Below are positions 35,072 to 45,276 of a DNA stretch of 64,000 nucleotides, piece by piece. The stretch comes from Ga0077555 sp041397775 (GTDB lineage: Bacteria; Pseudomonadota; Alphaproteobacteria; Rhizobiales; Hyphomicrobiaceae). The stretch is taken from the NCBI GenBank assembly GCA_041397775.1, contig JAWKWB010000004.1, positions 549,200-613,199 of the forward strand. The letters run 5' to 3'. The notes beneath the pieces were generated by a model. That model worked only from the letters and a program-made list of their open reading frames with translations. It was not told the DNA's origin and made no database searches. Each line of letters opens with the position of its first letter. Position 1 is the first letter of the stretch. Made by a program: the position numbers and the translations under genes.

Positions 35072-36877
35072 ATGACCTATCAGGCTCCAGTAGACGACAT
35101 CATGTTCGCGCTCAAGACCGCGGCGGGGCTGTCGGAGCTGATCGGGGACGGAACCGTGGGCGTGGACGAGGATACCGTGCGCGCCGTCGTCGAGGAGGCG
35201 GGCCGCTTCGGCACCGACGTTCTCGATCCGCTGAACGGGCCCGGCGACAAGGCGGGCTCGCGCCTCGTGGACGGCAAGGTGGAGACGCCAGCGGGCTGGA
35301 AGGACGCCTACCAGCAGTTCGTCGCGGGCGGCTGGGGCGCACTTCCCTGCCCCGAGGAACATGGCGGCCAGGGCCTGCCGGAGATGGTCGCGATGGCCGT
35401 CTGCGAGATCTGGAATTCCTCGAACCTGTCGTTCGGCCTCTGCCCGCTGCTGACGCAGGGTGCCGTGGACGCGCTGCTCGCGCATGGTTCCGACGAGCTC
35501 AAGCGCACCTACCTGCCCAAGATGGTATCAGGGGAGTGGTCGGGCACCATGAACCTGACCGAGCCGCACGCCGGCTCCGATCTCGGCGCGCTACGCAGCA
35601 AGGCCGTGCGCCAGCCGGACGGCACCTACCTGATCACCGGCACCAAGATCTTCATCACCTACGGCGATCACGAGATGGCCGACAACATCATCCACCTCGT
35701 CCTGGCTCGGCTGCCCGACGCGCCTCCCGGCACGCGCGGCATCTCGCTGTTCTTGGTGCCGAAGTATCTCGTCAATGCCGATGGCAGCCTGGGGGCGCGC
35801 AACGACGTCATCTGCGCCGGCGTCGAGCACAAGCTCGGCATCCACGCCAGCCCGACGTGCGTGATGAAGTATGGCGAGCAGGGCGGCGCGGTTGGCTACC
35901 TCGTGGGCGAGGAGAACCGTGGACTCAACATCATGTTCATCATGATGAACGAGGCGCGGCTTGCCGTGGGCGTGCAGGGCGTGGCCATCGCCGAGCGCGC
36001 CACGCAGCGCGCCATCGCCTATGCCAAGGAGCGCAAGCAGGGCAGAGCTCTTCGTGCGCCTTCGGATGCCCACGCCGCATCCGGCGGCAAAGCCGGCGAC
36101 ATGAGCCCGATCATCGAGCACGCCGACGTGCGCCGCAATCTCATGACCATGCGCGCCATGACGCAGGCCGCGCGCGCCATCTGCCTCGTCACGGCGCGCG
36201 AACTCGACATCGCCCACGCCGCTGGCGACCCCGCGAAGAAGGCGGCGGCGCTGGCCCGCTCGGCCCTGCTGACGCCCGTGGCCAAGGCCTTCTCGACCGA
36301 CATCGGCGTCGAGGTGGCCTCCATCGGCGTGCAGATCCACGGCGGCATGGGCTTCATCGAGGAGACGGGTGCTGCCCAGCACTATCGCGATGCGCGCATC
36401 CTGCCGATCTACGAGGGCACGAACGGCATCCAGGCCATCGACCTCGTGACGCGCAAGCTGCCGCTGGAAGGCGGCAAGGTGCTGGAGGCCTACATCGGCG
36501 AGATGCTGGAGACGGTGGAGGCCGTGCGCGCGTCCAACCGGCCGGAGTTCGGGCTGATGGGGGAACGTCTCGGCGCGGCGGTGAAGGCGTTGGCGGAGGC
36601 CTCGCGTTGGCTCGGCGGCGCGCTGGCCAAGAACCCGGAATCGGCGCTGGCGGGCGCGCAGCCCTACCTGCGGCTGTTCGGGCTGACGGCCGGCGGCATC
36701 TATCTGGCGCGCGGCGCGCTTGCTGCAGCACGCGAGGACGCGGCGGGCGCAACCCGCATCGCGCTCGCCCGGTTCTTCGCGGAGAACCTGACGACGGCGG
36801 CAGGCGGCCTCAAGGACACCATCGTCTCGGGTGCGGACTCCACGTTGCTGCTCGAGCCCGAGGCCCTGGCGGGGTGA
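35072..36877 (+). CDS. Acyl-CoA dehydrogenase (DmdC-like), carrying an in-frame repeat insert
   Basis: This is a 601-aa flavoprotein of the long acyl-CoA dehydrogenase type, like 3-methylmercaptopropionyl-CoA dehydrogenase. It shows the FAD/substrate motifs EWSGTMNLTEPHAGSDLG and TGTKIFITYGDHEM, then QIHGGMGFIEETGAAQHYRDARILPIYEGTNGIQ with the catalytic Glu region, and a C-terminal extra helical domain. Residues 325-337 (RALRAPSDAHAAS) are encoded by a palindromic repeat found elsewhere in the window and sit in a loop where homologues are shorter. The reaction is oxidation of an acyl-CoA to enoyl-CoA; the true substrate is unknown. Confidence 0.93.
   Translation: MTYQAPVDDIMFALKTAAGLSELIGDGTVGVDEDTVRAVVEEAGRFGTDVLDPLNGPGDKAGSRLVDGKVETPAGWKDAYQQFVAGGWGALPCPEEHGGQGLPEMVAMAVCEIWNSSNLSFGLCPLLTQGAVDALLAHGSDELKRTYLPKMVSGEWSGTMNLTEPHAGSDLGALRSKAVRQPDGTYLITGTKIFITYGDHEMADNIIHLVLARLPDAPPGTRGISLFLVPKYLVNADGSLGARNDVICAGVEHKLGIHASPTCVMKYGEQGGAVGYLVGEENRGLNIMFIMMNEARLAVGVQGVAIAERATQRAIAYAKERKQGRALRAPSDAHAASGGKAGDMSPIIEHADVRRNLMTMRAMTQAARAICLVTARELDIAHAAGDPAKKAAALARSALLTPVAKAFSTDIGVEVASIGVQIHGGMGFIEETGAAQHYRDARILPIYEGTNGIQAIDLVTRKLPLEGGKVLEAYIGEMLETVEAVRASNRPEFGLMGERLGAAVKALAEASRWLGGALAKNPESALAGAQPYLRLFGLTAGGIYLARGALAAAREDAAGATRIALARFFAENLTTAAGGLKDTIVSGADSTLLLEPEALAG
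36044..36082 (-). repeat. 41-bp-family palindromic repeat inserted inside a CDS
   Basis: Read on the minus strand, the 28 bases from GGATGCGGCGTGGGCATCC to GAAGGCGCA match the tandem repeats at 46571-46690 with one mismatch. The stem is GGATGC/GCATCC. The segment is 39 nt, starts on a codon boundary (codon 325), and its removal joins QGR to GGKAGDMSP, restoring a family-like loop. Confidence 0.8.
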
Positions 36878-36995
36878 GGCTGCGGCGAAGGCGGGGCATC
36901 CTGTGTTCTGGTCGCGACGTTCGCTTGGCGCCCACCGCGGGGCACGACGAAGTTCGCAATCGCCACGCGAGCGCGATTTGCTATAAGCCTGCCCC

Positions 36996-37661
36996 ATGAA
37001 GCTCGTCATTTTCGATTGCGATGGCACCATCGTCGACAGCCGCCACAACATCACGGCTGCGATGACGCATGCCTTCCAGGCCAACGGCCTCGTCCCGCCG
37101 ACCGCGCCGGAGGTGCTCAGCATCGTCGGCCTGTCGCTGCCCGAGACCTTCCAGGTGCTGGCCGGGGACAAGCCGCTGGCCGTGCAGCAGGCGCTGGCGC
37201 ACCACTATCGCGATGCGTTCCTGTCGGGGGCATTGCGCGAGCGGGCGGCCGAACCCATCTTCAAGGGGCTGCGCGAAACGATCGAGGCGCTGGCGCGCCG
37301 GCCGGACGTGGTGCTGGGCGTGGCCACCGGCAAGTCCAAGCGGGGCGTGGCGCGGCTCTTCGACAACGAGGGCTGGCACGGGCATTTCCACACCATCCAG
37401 ACGGCCGACGACCACCCCTCCAAGCCGCATCCCTCCATGATCCTCAAGGCCATGGCGGAGGCGGGGACCGAGCCGGAGCGGACGGTGATGATCGGCGACA
37501 CCACGTTCGACGTGACGATGGCGCTCAATGCAGGCGTCTCGGCGCTGGGCGTCAGCTGGGGCTATCATGCCCGGGATCTGCTGGCGGAGGCCGGTGCGCA
37601 CGCCATCGTCGACGACGGCCATCGACTGCTCGAAGCGATCGACACCGCCCTTTCGGGCTGA
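36996..37661 (+). CDS. HAD-IA hydrolase, phosphoglycolate-phosphatase type
   Basis: This 221-aa HAD phosphatase has motif I IFDCDGTIVDS (catalytic DxD), a helical cap, motif II VATGKSKRG, the Lys/Pro SKPHPSMI, and motif IV MIGDTTFDVTMALNAGV. It most resembles Gph phosphoglycolate phosphatase, which clears 2-phosphoglycolate, but the substrate could be another small phosphate. It is followed by the ATP12 gene after 20 nt. The HAD-ATP12 pair is a common alphaproteobacterial arrangement, usually behind rluC, which is not present here. Confidence 0.92.
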   Translation: MKLVIFDCDGTIVDSRHNITAAMTHAFQANGLVPPTAPEVLSIVGLSLPETFQVLAGDKPLAVQQALAHHYRDAFLSGALRERAAEPIFKGLRETIEALARRPDVVLGVATGKSKRGVARLFDNEGWHGHFHTIQTADDHPSKPHPSMILKAMAEAGTEPERTVMIGDTTFDVTMALNAGVSALGVSWGYHARDLLAEAGAHAIVDDGHRLLEAIDTALSG

Positions 37662-37681
37662 TTGCAGGACACTTGCATACG

Positions 37682-38458
37682 ATGACTGCGCAAGACGACG
37701 ACGAGGGCGCCGGCCGCCCGCCCGTGAAGGTGGCCCGCGACGTGCGCCCCCTGCCGAAGCGCTTCTACAAGGAGGTGAGTGTCGGCGAGGGCGATGCGGA
37801 CGGCTTTGCCGTGCTGCTCGACGGCCGGCCGGCGCGCACGCCGAAGAAGCTGGTCCTGAAGCTGCCGAGCATCGAGCTCGCCCGCGCCATCGCGGGGGAG
37901 TGGGCGGCGCAGGACCGCGACATCGATCCCGCGCGCATGCCGATCTCGCGCATCGTCAACACGGCGATGGATTCGGTTGCAGGCGTCGAGGCGCGCGTAG
38001 CCGAGGACGTCGTGCGCTATTCGGGCAGCGATCTCGTGTGCTACCGGGCGGAGCAGCCGCAGGGGCTCGTCGCCCGGCAGGAGCAGGTTTGGGGGCCGGT
38101 GCTCGCCTGGGCCGAGGCTGCGCTGGGGGCCCGCTTCGTTGTGCAGAGCGGCCTGATGCCCATCGCCCAGCCGGCCGAGGCCATCGCCGCCATCGCCCGT
38201 GCCGTGGCGCCACTCGACGCGCTGCGGCTGAGTGCGTTGCACGTGATGACGACGCTGTCGGGCTCCGCGCTGCTGGCGTTGGGGACGCTCTATGGCACCT
38301 GGACGGCCGAGGCGGCGTGGGCGGCGGCTCACGTCGACGAGGACTGGCAGATCGCCCAGTGGGGCGAGGATGGCGAGGCGCGTGCCCGCCGGGACCGCCG
38401 CTGGGTCGAGATGGCGGCGGCGGGCCGCCTCGTCAAGCTGCTCGCCTCGCGCGCCTGA
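37682..38458 (+). CDS. ATP12 family F1-ATPase assembly chaperone
   Basis: ATP12 binds the F1 alpha subunit during ATP synthase assembly; it is restricted to alphaproteobacteria and mitochondria. The 258-aa protein shows KRFYKEVSVGEGDADGFAVLLDGRPARTPKK at the N-terminus, LARAIAGEWAAQ, MPISRIVNTAMD, and the YSGSDLVCYRAEQPQGLVARQEQVW block. It is the clearest taxonomic marker of the window. It is probably cotranscribed with the HAD gene. Confidence 0.94.
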   Translation: MTAQDDDEGAGRPPVKVARDVRPLPKRFYKEVSVGEGDADGFAVLLDGRPARTPKKLVLKLPSIELARAIAGEWAAQDRDIDPARMPISRIVNTAMDSVAGVEARVAEDVVRYSGSDLVCYRAEQPQGLVARQEQVWGPVLAWAEAALGARFVVQSGLMPIAQPAEAIAAIARAVAPLDALRLSALHVMTTLSGSALLALGTLYGTWTAEAAWAAAHVDEDWQIAQWGEDGEARARRDRRWVEMAAAGRLVKLLASRA

Positions 38459-38579
38459 GGTGTTCCCGCGTGCGGGGCGCCATCAGCCCTTCGTCGGACG
38501 CCGTGGCTGCCGCATTTGCACGTCTGCGTCCGCGTGCTAGACACCCCGGCTAGGTTTCAGACAGTCGGGATGCAGCACG

Positions 38580-40109
<1,530 letters not shown>

Positions 40110-40160
40110 GGCGGCGGCGGGCAGGGGCAGGCGCAGGCGCGAGGCGTTGTATCGAGCCGC

Positions 40161-40405
40161 ATGGGCATCGCGCTGCCTGACCATGAGTTCTGGCCGGATA
40201 CTCTTTCGATCGTCGATCCCGCAGCGGGCGATGATTCACGGCAATTGGGCCCGCGGCAGTTGGCGGATATCTACCTCTTGGCGCTGGCTGCGCGTAACGG
40301 CGGGCGGTTCGTGACGCTCGACACGAATGTTGCCGCCACGGCGGTCCGCGACGCGAAGCCGGAAATCTCGTCGTTATTTGAAAATCCGATTCAACCACAA
40401 GGTCG
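40161..40405 (+). pseudogene. 3' remnant of a VapC-type PIN-domain toxin gene
   Basis: About 75 codons read as the C-terminal half of a VapC-like PIN ribonuclease: DHEFWPDTLSIVDPA, then LGPRQLADIYLLALAARNGGRFVTLDTNV, with the late acidic residues (D in ADIYLL, D in LDTN). The N-terminal half with the first catalytic Asp and Glu is missing, no antitoxin gene is seen, and the frame runs into a tandem-hairpin repeat at 40406 before stopping. It cannot be functional. It marks the left side of the accessory segment. Confidence 0.75.
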
Positions 40406-40574
40406 CTCGTGTTCCGGCTCCGACACTTGGTTCCCCGTGCATCGGGCTCTCGACCAAGTGTCTGAGCCAGAAGGAACACTAGCAACCATATGATTCTAGA
40501 GTAGTTTTTTTATCTGACGTTTGGTCATGGTCCCAGCCGCGAGTGGGTACCAAACGTCAGACGCGCTACACTAG
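40406..40574 (-). repeat. Tandem-hairpin intergenic element, copy 4 (inverted)
   Basis: This 169-bp copy is in reverse orientation. On the plus strand it begins CTCGTGTTCCGGCTCCGACA and ends GCTACACTAG. The inner arms of hairpin 2 are CTCCGACACTTGGT/ACCAAGTGTCTGAG, as in copy 2. It truncates the PIN remnant and lies 216 bp upstream of the outer-membrane protein gene. Confidence 0.92.
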
Positions 40575-40790
40575 GCTCGGCATCCGGCACGAGGGAACAA
40601 CCTGGGGTGGCGATGATGTGTGCCGGTGTCGCCACAGTATGCTTAAAAATGAGATTTCTGAGCGGTTTGCACAGCCAAATCAAGGTTGCGCCCGGGAGAA
40701 TTTTGTACGGTTCCTCCGATCGATATTTCGAATCGCTTCTCTGTTCGGGCGATACCCTTGCAGATCGAGGCGGTGCAGAGGGAACGTCAT

Positions 40791-43265
40791 ATGGCGGACC
40801 GTACCGTTAGGTCCATGCGTTGGAAAGCTTCCTGGGTTGCCATGGCGCTGGCGGTCCAGGGTCCGGGCGCTGCGTTCGGCGGCGAACCCCAGACGGAGGC
40901 CTCGCCCACCACGACGACAGTCACGGGTGGTGTCGCGACGTCGACAGCCTACAATGACAACATCTACGCGCGGCGCACACTTCGCACGCCCGACGGAATT
41001 TTCGTCGTTGCGCCGTCGCTCAACATCGCCGTCAGGAATGCGCGGGGGTCGCTGAATTTCGGCGGCGAAGGCGAGCTTTCGACGTATGCCACGAACAGCC
41101 GCGAAGATACCCAGGACTATAAAGTCTACGCGAACGGTCTCTACAAGTTCTCACCCGCGTTCGTCGTCTCGGGCGGTGCGTCTCACGAGCGAACGCACGA
41201 GGACCGCGCCTCGGCCGACGAGGTCTTCGGCGACCGTCCGACGATCTACTGGGTGTCGCGCGCGAATGCCGCGTCCCTGTGGCGCTTCACCGGCGGTTCG
41301 CTCAAGCTGGGCGGCACCTTCGACAGGTTCGATTTCCGCGATGTCAACGCCGGCGCCACGGTCATCAACAACGACGATCGGGATCACGACATCGCCACGG
41401 CGGGTGCGCGGCTGGGCTTCGACCTGAACAGCCGGAACGAAGTCTTCGCGAACTTCACGTACGATCTGCGCGACTATCGAAGCCAACTGGACGATGCGGG
41501 CTTCGACCGCGACTCGCATGGCGTGCGCACGAGTGCGGGGTGGCGCTACCGGCCGAGCGCGAACTTCGACTACGAGGCCTATCTCGGGTGGATCTACCAG
41601 ACCCACGATGACAGCCGCTTCAAGGACATTTCGATGCTCGACTTCGGGCATCGGATGACGTGGCGGCCGGTGGCGGGAACGACGCTGGAGGGCTTCAGCG
41701 ACAGGCGCGTGGTCGAGACGACGCTCACGAACTCGTCCAGCTATCTCCAGTCCGCGTCAGGGCTGAATATCTATCATTGGCCGCGCCCCGATATCCGCCT
41801 GAATGCCGGCGCGAGCTACTATCGCAACGACTACCAGGACGTCGACCGGGTGGATTCCATCTGGGCGCTGAACCTGGGAATCCGCCGCTATTTCAGGCCG
41901 AACTGGTACTATGGGCTCAGCTACAACTTCACGTCGCGCGATTCCACGGACATCAAAGAGAACTACGACCGCAACGAATTCATGCTGCGGCTCGTGCGCC
42001 AGCAGACCGAGGCCTACACGCCGGGCGACCTGAGTGCCCCGACGGTGGCGCATGTCCAGCGTGGCGGCATCTATGTCGGCACCAAGATCGGCCACACGAA
42101 CACGGCCACCAAGCTCGAAGGTCCGCGCGAGAATGGAACGACCGTCAACGGCACATGCCTGACCGGCGGCTGCCTGCAAGCCGATTTCGGCGACCACGGA
42201 CTGGCGGGCGGCGTGTTTGGCGGCTACGGGGTCAATATCGCCGACTGGTACGTCGGGGCGGAACTCGATGCGACGTTCGCCGATTCGGGGTGGAACCACG
42301 CGCGTGTGCCGGGGGGGCGCATCTTCTCGACCAATCGAGACGCGGCGTACGGCGCATCGGTGATCGTGGGCCGTTCGCTGATCGGTGGCACGATGCTGTT
42401 CGCCCGGGCAGGTGCCGTCGTCGCGGACTTCGACACGGTCTATCAAACCGGCAATCACGTTTTGAAGACGACGCATACCGAGTTGGGTCTCAGGGCGGGC
42501 GTGGGTGGCTTGGTTCCTCTGTCGGCCCGATTGGCGTTGCGTTTGGAGCATGAATTCACGGACTTCAGTGATTACGGCGTCGCCTATCCGAGCGGGATCG
42601 ACCGGTTTGCCAACACCGAAACGGCAACGTGGCTCGGTCTCGTCTATCGGTTGCAGCCCGCCGAAGGGGCGTCTTTCGAGCGGAGCATCGACTTCGGCGG
42701 CTTCTATATCGGCGCCCAGGTCGGGCATGGCGTCGTTTCATCGATCACGACCGGCGACCGCGATGCCGGCAGCGTGCTGACGGCGGATTTCAGCGATGAC
42801 GGCCTGACGGGTGGGATCTTTGCCGGTTACGGTCACCAGCTCGGACGCTTCTATTTCGGTGTCGAAGGCGAAGCCGAATATGGCGATGCCCACTGGGATC
42901 ACGAGCGCGACCCCAGTGGTCGTTCCTTCAGCCTGACGAAGAAGGAAAGTTATGGCGCTGGTGTGCGTCTGGGGTTCGTGGCCAATCGAAGTGCACTGAT
43001 CTACGGGCGCGTCGGATTTGTGCAGACGAATTTCGAGACGACTTTCAAGCGCGGCAAGAATTTCGTCGCGAAAGAAAATGACGTGACCGGCATCCGCTAC
43101 GGAATGGGCCTCGAACTGCCCATGTCGGAGCGGTCCGTCATCCGTCTCGACTACACCTTCACGTCGTACGATGCCTTCCAGGTCATCGTGCCACCTGCGA
43201 GCGACACGGAGCGTTACGAACCGACGGAGAGCCTATTCCGTTTGGGGACCGCCGTTCGCTTTTGA
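40791..43265 (+). CDS. Outer-membrane protein with three consecutive beta-barrel domains
   Basis: This 824-aa protein has a signal peptide (about 1-31, ending AAFGG). Residues about 40-415 resemble the large outer-membrane barrels linked to exopolysaccharide export (VpsM/BBP2-like): alternating aromatic strands such as YKVYANGLYKFSPAFVVSGG and NWYYGLSYNFTSRD. Residues about 421-625 and 632-824 are two related small barrels of the Omp25/OmpA-like kind, beginning GGIYVGTKIGH and GGFYIGAQVGH, each with an ADFGD/ADFSD-x-GLxGG loop. The last ends in Phe (LGTAVRF), the BamA sorting signal. The ATG at 40791 follows GAGGGA. Fusing three barrels is unusual. No sugar-export genes are adjacent. Confidence 0.85.
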   Translation: MADRTVRSMRWKASWVAMALAVQGPGAAFGGEPQTEASPTTTTVTGGVATSTAYNDNIYARRTLRTPDGIFVVAPSLNIAVRNARGSLNFGGEGELSTYATNSREDTQDYKVYANGLYKFSPAFVVSGGASHERTHEDRASADEVFGDRPTIYWVSRANAASLWRFTGGSLKLGGTFDRFDFRDVNAGATVINNDDRDHDIATAGARLGFDLNSRNEVFANFTYDLRDYRSQLDDAGFDRDSHGVRTSAGWRYRPSANFDYEAYLGWIYQTHDDSRFKDISMLDFGHRMTWRPVAGTTLEGFSDRRVVETTLTNSSSYLQSASGLNIYHWPRPDIRLNAGASYYRNDYQDVDRVDSIWALNLGIRRYFRPNWYYGLSYNFTSRDSTDIKENYDRNEFMLRLVRQQTEAYTPGDLSAPTVAHVQRGGIYVGTKIGHTNTATKLEGPRENGTTVNGTCLTGGCLQADFGDHGLAGGVFGGYGVNIADWYVGAELDATFADSGWNHARVPGGRIFSTNRDAAYGASVIVGRSLIGGTMLFARAGAVVADFDTVYQTGNHVLKTTHTELGLRAGVGGLVPLSARLALRLEHEFTDFSDYGVAYPSGIDRFANTETATWLGLVYRLQPAEGASFERSIDFGGFYIGAQVGHGVVSSITTGDRDAGSVLTADFSDDGLTGGIFAGYGHQLGRFYFGVEGEAEYGDAHWDHERDPSGRSFSLTKKESYGAGVRLGFVANRSALIYGRVGFVQTNFETTFKRGKNFVAKENDVTGIRYGMGLELPMSERSVIRLDYTFTSYDAFQVIVPPASDTERYEPTESLFRLGTAVRF

Positions 43266-43293
43266 GCGCAATTTAGATATGCAAATGGGAAAG

Positions 43294-43323
43294 GCGCCGG
43301 GCATTCCGGCGCTTTTTGTTTTT
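43294..43323 (+). terminator. Intrinsic terminator after the three-barrel gene
   Basis: GCGCCGG and CCGGCGC form a stem with loop GCATT, followed by TTTTTGTTTTT. It lies 29 nt after the stop. Confidence 0.9.
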
Positions 43324-43424
43324 GGAGTTTCCGGGCGCCTAACCTGTTGATGCGGGTCAACGTCGTCGGATTTCATCACTGTATACGTAAGCCGATATGA
43401 TGAGTTTCCCCATTAGGAGGTCGT

Positions 43425-44735
43425 ATGAAGGTTTCCAATGAGAGAATGGCGGCAACGTCCAAGGCGCTGATCGTCGCGTCTGTAGCGGCCGTGCTTGCCG
43501 TAGGTTCATCGTTGGCAATTGCGCAGCACGGGGGTGGCGGCAAGAGCGGCAGCGGCCAGAGCGACGGGCATGATTCCTCGAGCCACGACAGTGGCAGCAA
43601 GGGAGGCAGCAAGCGCGGTTCAGGCAGTTCGGCGACGCACGGTCGGGGCGGTGGCGGACAATCGCTGCGCGACGTCTTCCGCGGCATGGAAGAAGAGGCG
43701 GCCGCAGACTCCCATTCGACCGGCAAGAAGGGGCCGCCCGCCGTCAAGGGCAAGTCTTCCAGCGCCGCCGAGCCGACCACCAAGGGCAAGCGCCCAGCCA
43801 AGGATGTCGCAGAAGATTCCGACCGGCCTCCCTACGCCGGGATCCCCGGCAGTGCCGGCAAGCCGGGCCGCCCGAACCCGACGCCAAGCGTCAAGAAGGG
43901 CAGCATCTACGGCGACATGTACATCATTCTGCGTGACGCCAGCGGCCTGCCGATCCTCGATGCGAACGGCTATGTCCAGGTCATGTATTACGACAGCACG
44001 GGCAAGCTGGTGTGCTGCATCCCGCGCGATGCGGAGGGCAACCTGCTGCCCGCGCTTCCCGACGGCACGGCAGTCCTCCCGATCGAGGTCGAGCTTGCCC
44101 GCCTCAGTGTCGGCCGTTCTCCCACGCGCGTGCTGAGCGCGCAGTACGAAGAAGCGCTCAAGTCGATCGCCGCCGCCGTCTCCGTGGAACTCGATGCGGC
44201 AGGGCGGATCGTTCTGGTGGCAGCCGACGGCACGAAGTCGACGCTGGACTCGCCGCTCGTCAATCTCGCGATCTATCGGGAGCTGCTGAATACGGGCACG
44301 CTGGCGGGGATCGATGCCAGCAAGCTCGGCTCGCTGAGCTTCCTCGTCGATGGCGTGTTGACGGCCGAGGATCTGAAGGTTGCAGCTTCGCTATTCGGTG
44401 CGGCGTCCGATAAGACGGTCACGGTGACGATCGATACGGTCGCCTACATGAATGTCATCCTCGGCATCGACGGTACGCTTGCCAGCAACTACGTCGACTA
44501 TTCGACCTTCACCTATAATCGCGAAACTGCCTATGCGACTGCGACGATTACGGTTCTCGTCCTGCAGCCCGACGGGAGCTGGAAGCCGACGGAGGTGAAG
44601 GTTCTCGACAGCGTCTTCAAGGATGCCGTGCCGACGGGCGATTTGACGAACATCTCGGCGTTCACCGCAGCCACCGACGATGCGCGTGCGATCATCGACT
44701 ACCTGCACACCTACGCGGTACCGACGGCGGAGTGA
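43425..44735 (+). CDS. Secreted protein with low-complexity N-terminal region (436 aa)
   Basis: I do not recognise the family. A signal peptide (LIVASVAAVLAVGSSLAIAQ) predicts export. Residues about 34-140 are low complexity, rich in Gly, Ser, His and Lys (HGGGGKSGSGQSDGHDSS). From about 155 a folded part starts: GSIYGDMYIILRDASGLPIL, a CC pair in KLVCCIPRDAEG, then alternating helix and strand to the end. It has an AGGAGG ribosome-binding site. It follows the three-barrel protein behind a terminator, in the same direction. Both are surface or periplasmic and could work together, but that is inference. Confidence 0.7.
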   Translation: MKVSNERMAATSKALIVASVAAVLAVGSSLAIAQHGGGGKSGSGQSDGHDSSSHDSGSKGGSKRGSGSSATHGRGGGGQSLRDVFRGMEEEAAADSHSTGKKGPPAVKGKSSSAAEPTTKGKRPAKDVAEDSDRPPYAGIPGSAGKPGRPNPTPSVKKGSIYGDMYIILRDASGLPILDANGYVQVMYYDSTGKLVCCIPRDAEGNLLPALPDGTAVLPIEVELARLSVGRSPTRVLSAQYEEALKSIAAAVSVELDAAGRIVLVAADGTKSTLDSPLVNLAIYRELLNTGTLAGIDASKLGSLSFLVDGVLTAEDLKVAASLFGAASDKTVTVTIDTVAYMNVILGIDGTLASNYVDYSTFTYNRETAYATATITVLVLQPDGSWKPTEVKVLDSVFKDAVPTGDLTNISAFTAATDDARAIIDYLHTYAVPTAE

Positions 44736-44792
44736 GCCGGCGACTTCACGCGCCATCGCTGACGCCAATCGCTGCGCTCTCACCAAGGGGAT

Positions 44793-44830
44793 GGGCGGCC
44801 GTTCGTCGAACGGGCCGCCCTCCGGCTTTT
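44793..44830 (+). terminator. Probable terminator after the secreted-protein gene
   Basis: GGGCGGCCGTTCG pairs with CGAACGGGCCGCCC (one bulged G), followed by TCCGGCTTTT. It lies 57 nt after the stop. Confidence 0.65.
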
Positions 44831-44839
44831 CGGCCACAC

Positions 44840-45111
44840 TGCCGGTTGTCCCGCCTTGTCCCGGTTCCCCGCCAGGGCGGGCGGGCGACAGCCCCGCTGC
44901 GCGGGGCCGCAGCTGGGTTCGTCGCAACCGGTGCAGTCTTCTCCGGTCTCAACTCTTCCCCGGTTCCCCGGCCAAGCGGGTGGGCGATAGCCCGGCCGCT
45001 GCCCGAGCCGGGGTCTTTCCCGGTGCCATCGGAGCACAGCGTCGCCACGACGCCCAGGCACGGCAGCCACACGCCGCTGCGCCCGTCGTGGCCCTCACCG
45101 CGAAAGGCCCC
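44840..45111 (+). repeat. Mosaic palindromic repeat block, left copy
   Basis: The stretch holds modules also found at 46314-46569 and, inverted, at 63827-64000. Module B starts GGTTCCCCGGCCAAGCGGG and ends at GGGGTCTTTCCCGG. Module C starts ACGCCCAGGCACGGCAGCC and ends CGCGAAAGGCCCC. A more distant B-like unit lies at about 44860-44910. No gene is seen in it; the open frames are spurious. It is cut at 45109/45110 by the IS110 element. Confidence 0.85.
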
Positions 45112-45276
45112 TGTCTGTCCGCGATGATGATATTGAGCGCGGGCAGGAGCCCGAAAGGTCCCCGGTGACAAGATGATCCCGGTGTCCGGCATGGGGCCCT
45201 GCCCGCTTTGACGACCCATCCTGAACAGTTGCACGGGGCCGTTGCTGCGGACCCCGCATGACAAGGACAGGCTCCC
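45112..45276 (+). ncRNA. Predicted IS110 bridge RNA region
   Basis: Loop 1 is closed by a perfect 9-bp stem, 45139-45147 with 45198-45206 (GCGGGCAGG/CCTGCCCGC). Its 5' side has CGAAAGGTCCC (45152-45162), which matches the left target plus core CGAAAGGCCCC with one G-U-compatible change. Its 3' side has TGTCCGG (45183-45189), complementary to core plus right target CCGGACA. Loop 2 has ACAGTTGC (45225-45232), identical to the right element end plus first core base, a CGGGG/CCCCG hairpin, and GACAGG (45266-45271), complementary to core plus left end CCTGTC. The transposase ATG is at 45277. Transcription is not shown. Confidence 0.7.

Noticed and set aside
40161..40493. An intact toxin gene of a VapBC pair
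   Set aside because: The N-terminal half with the first catalytic residues is missing, there is no antitoxin gene, and the frame ends inside a repeat.
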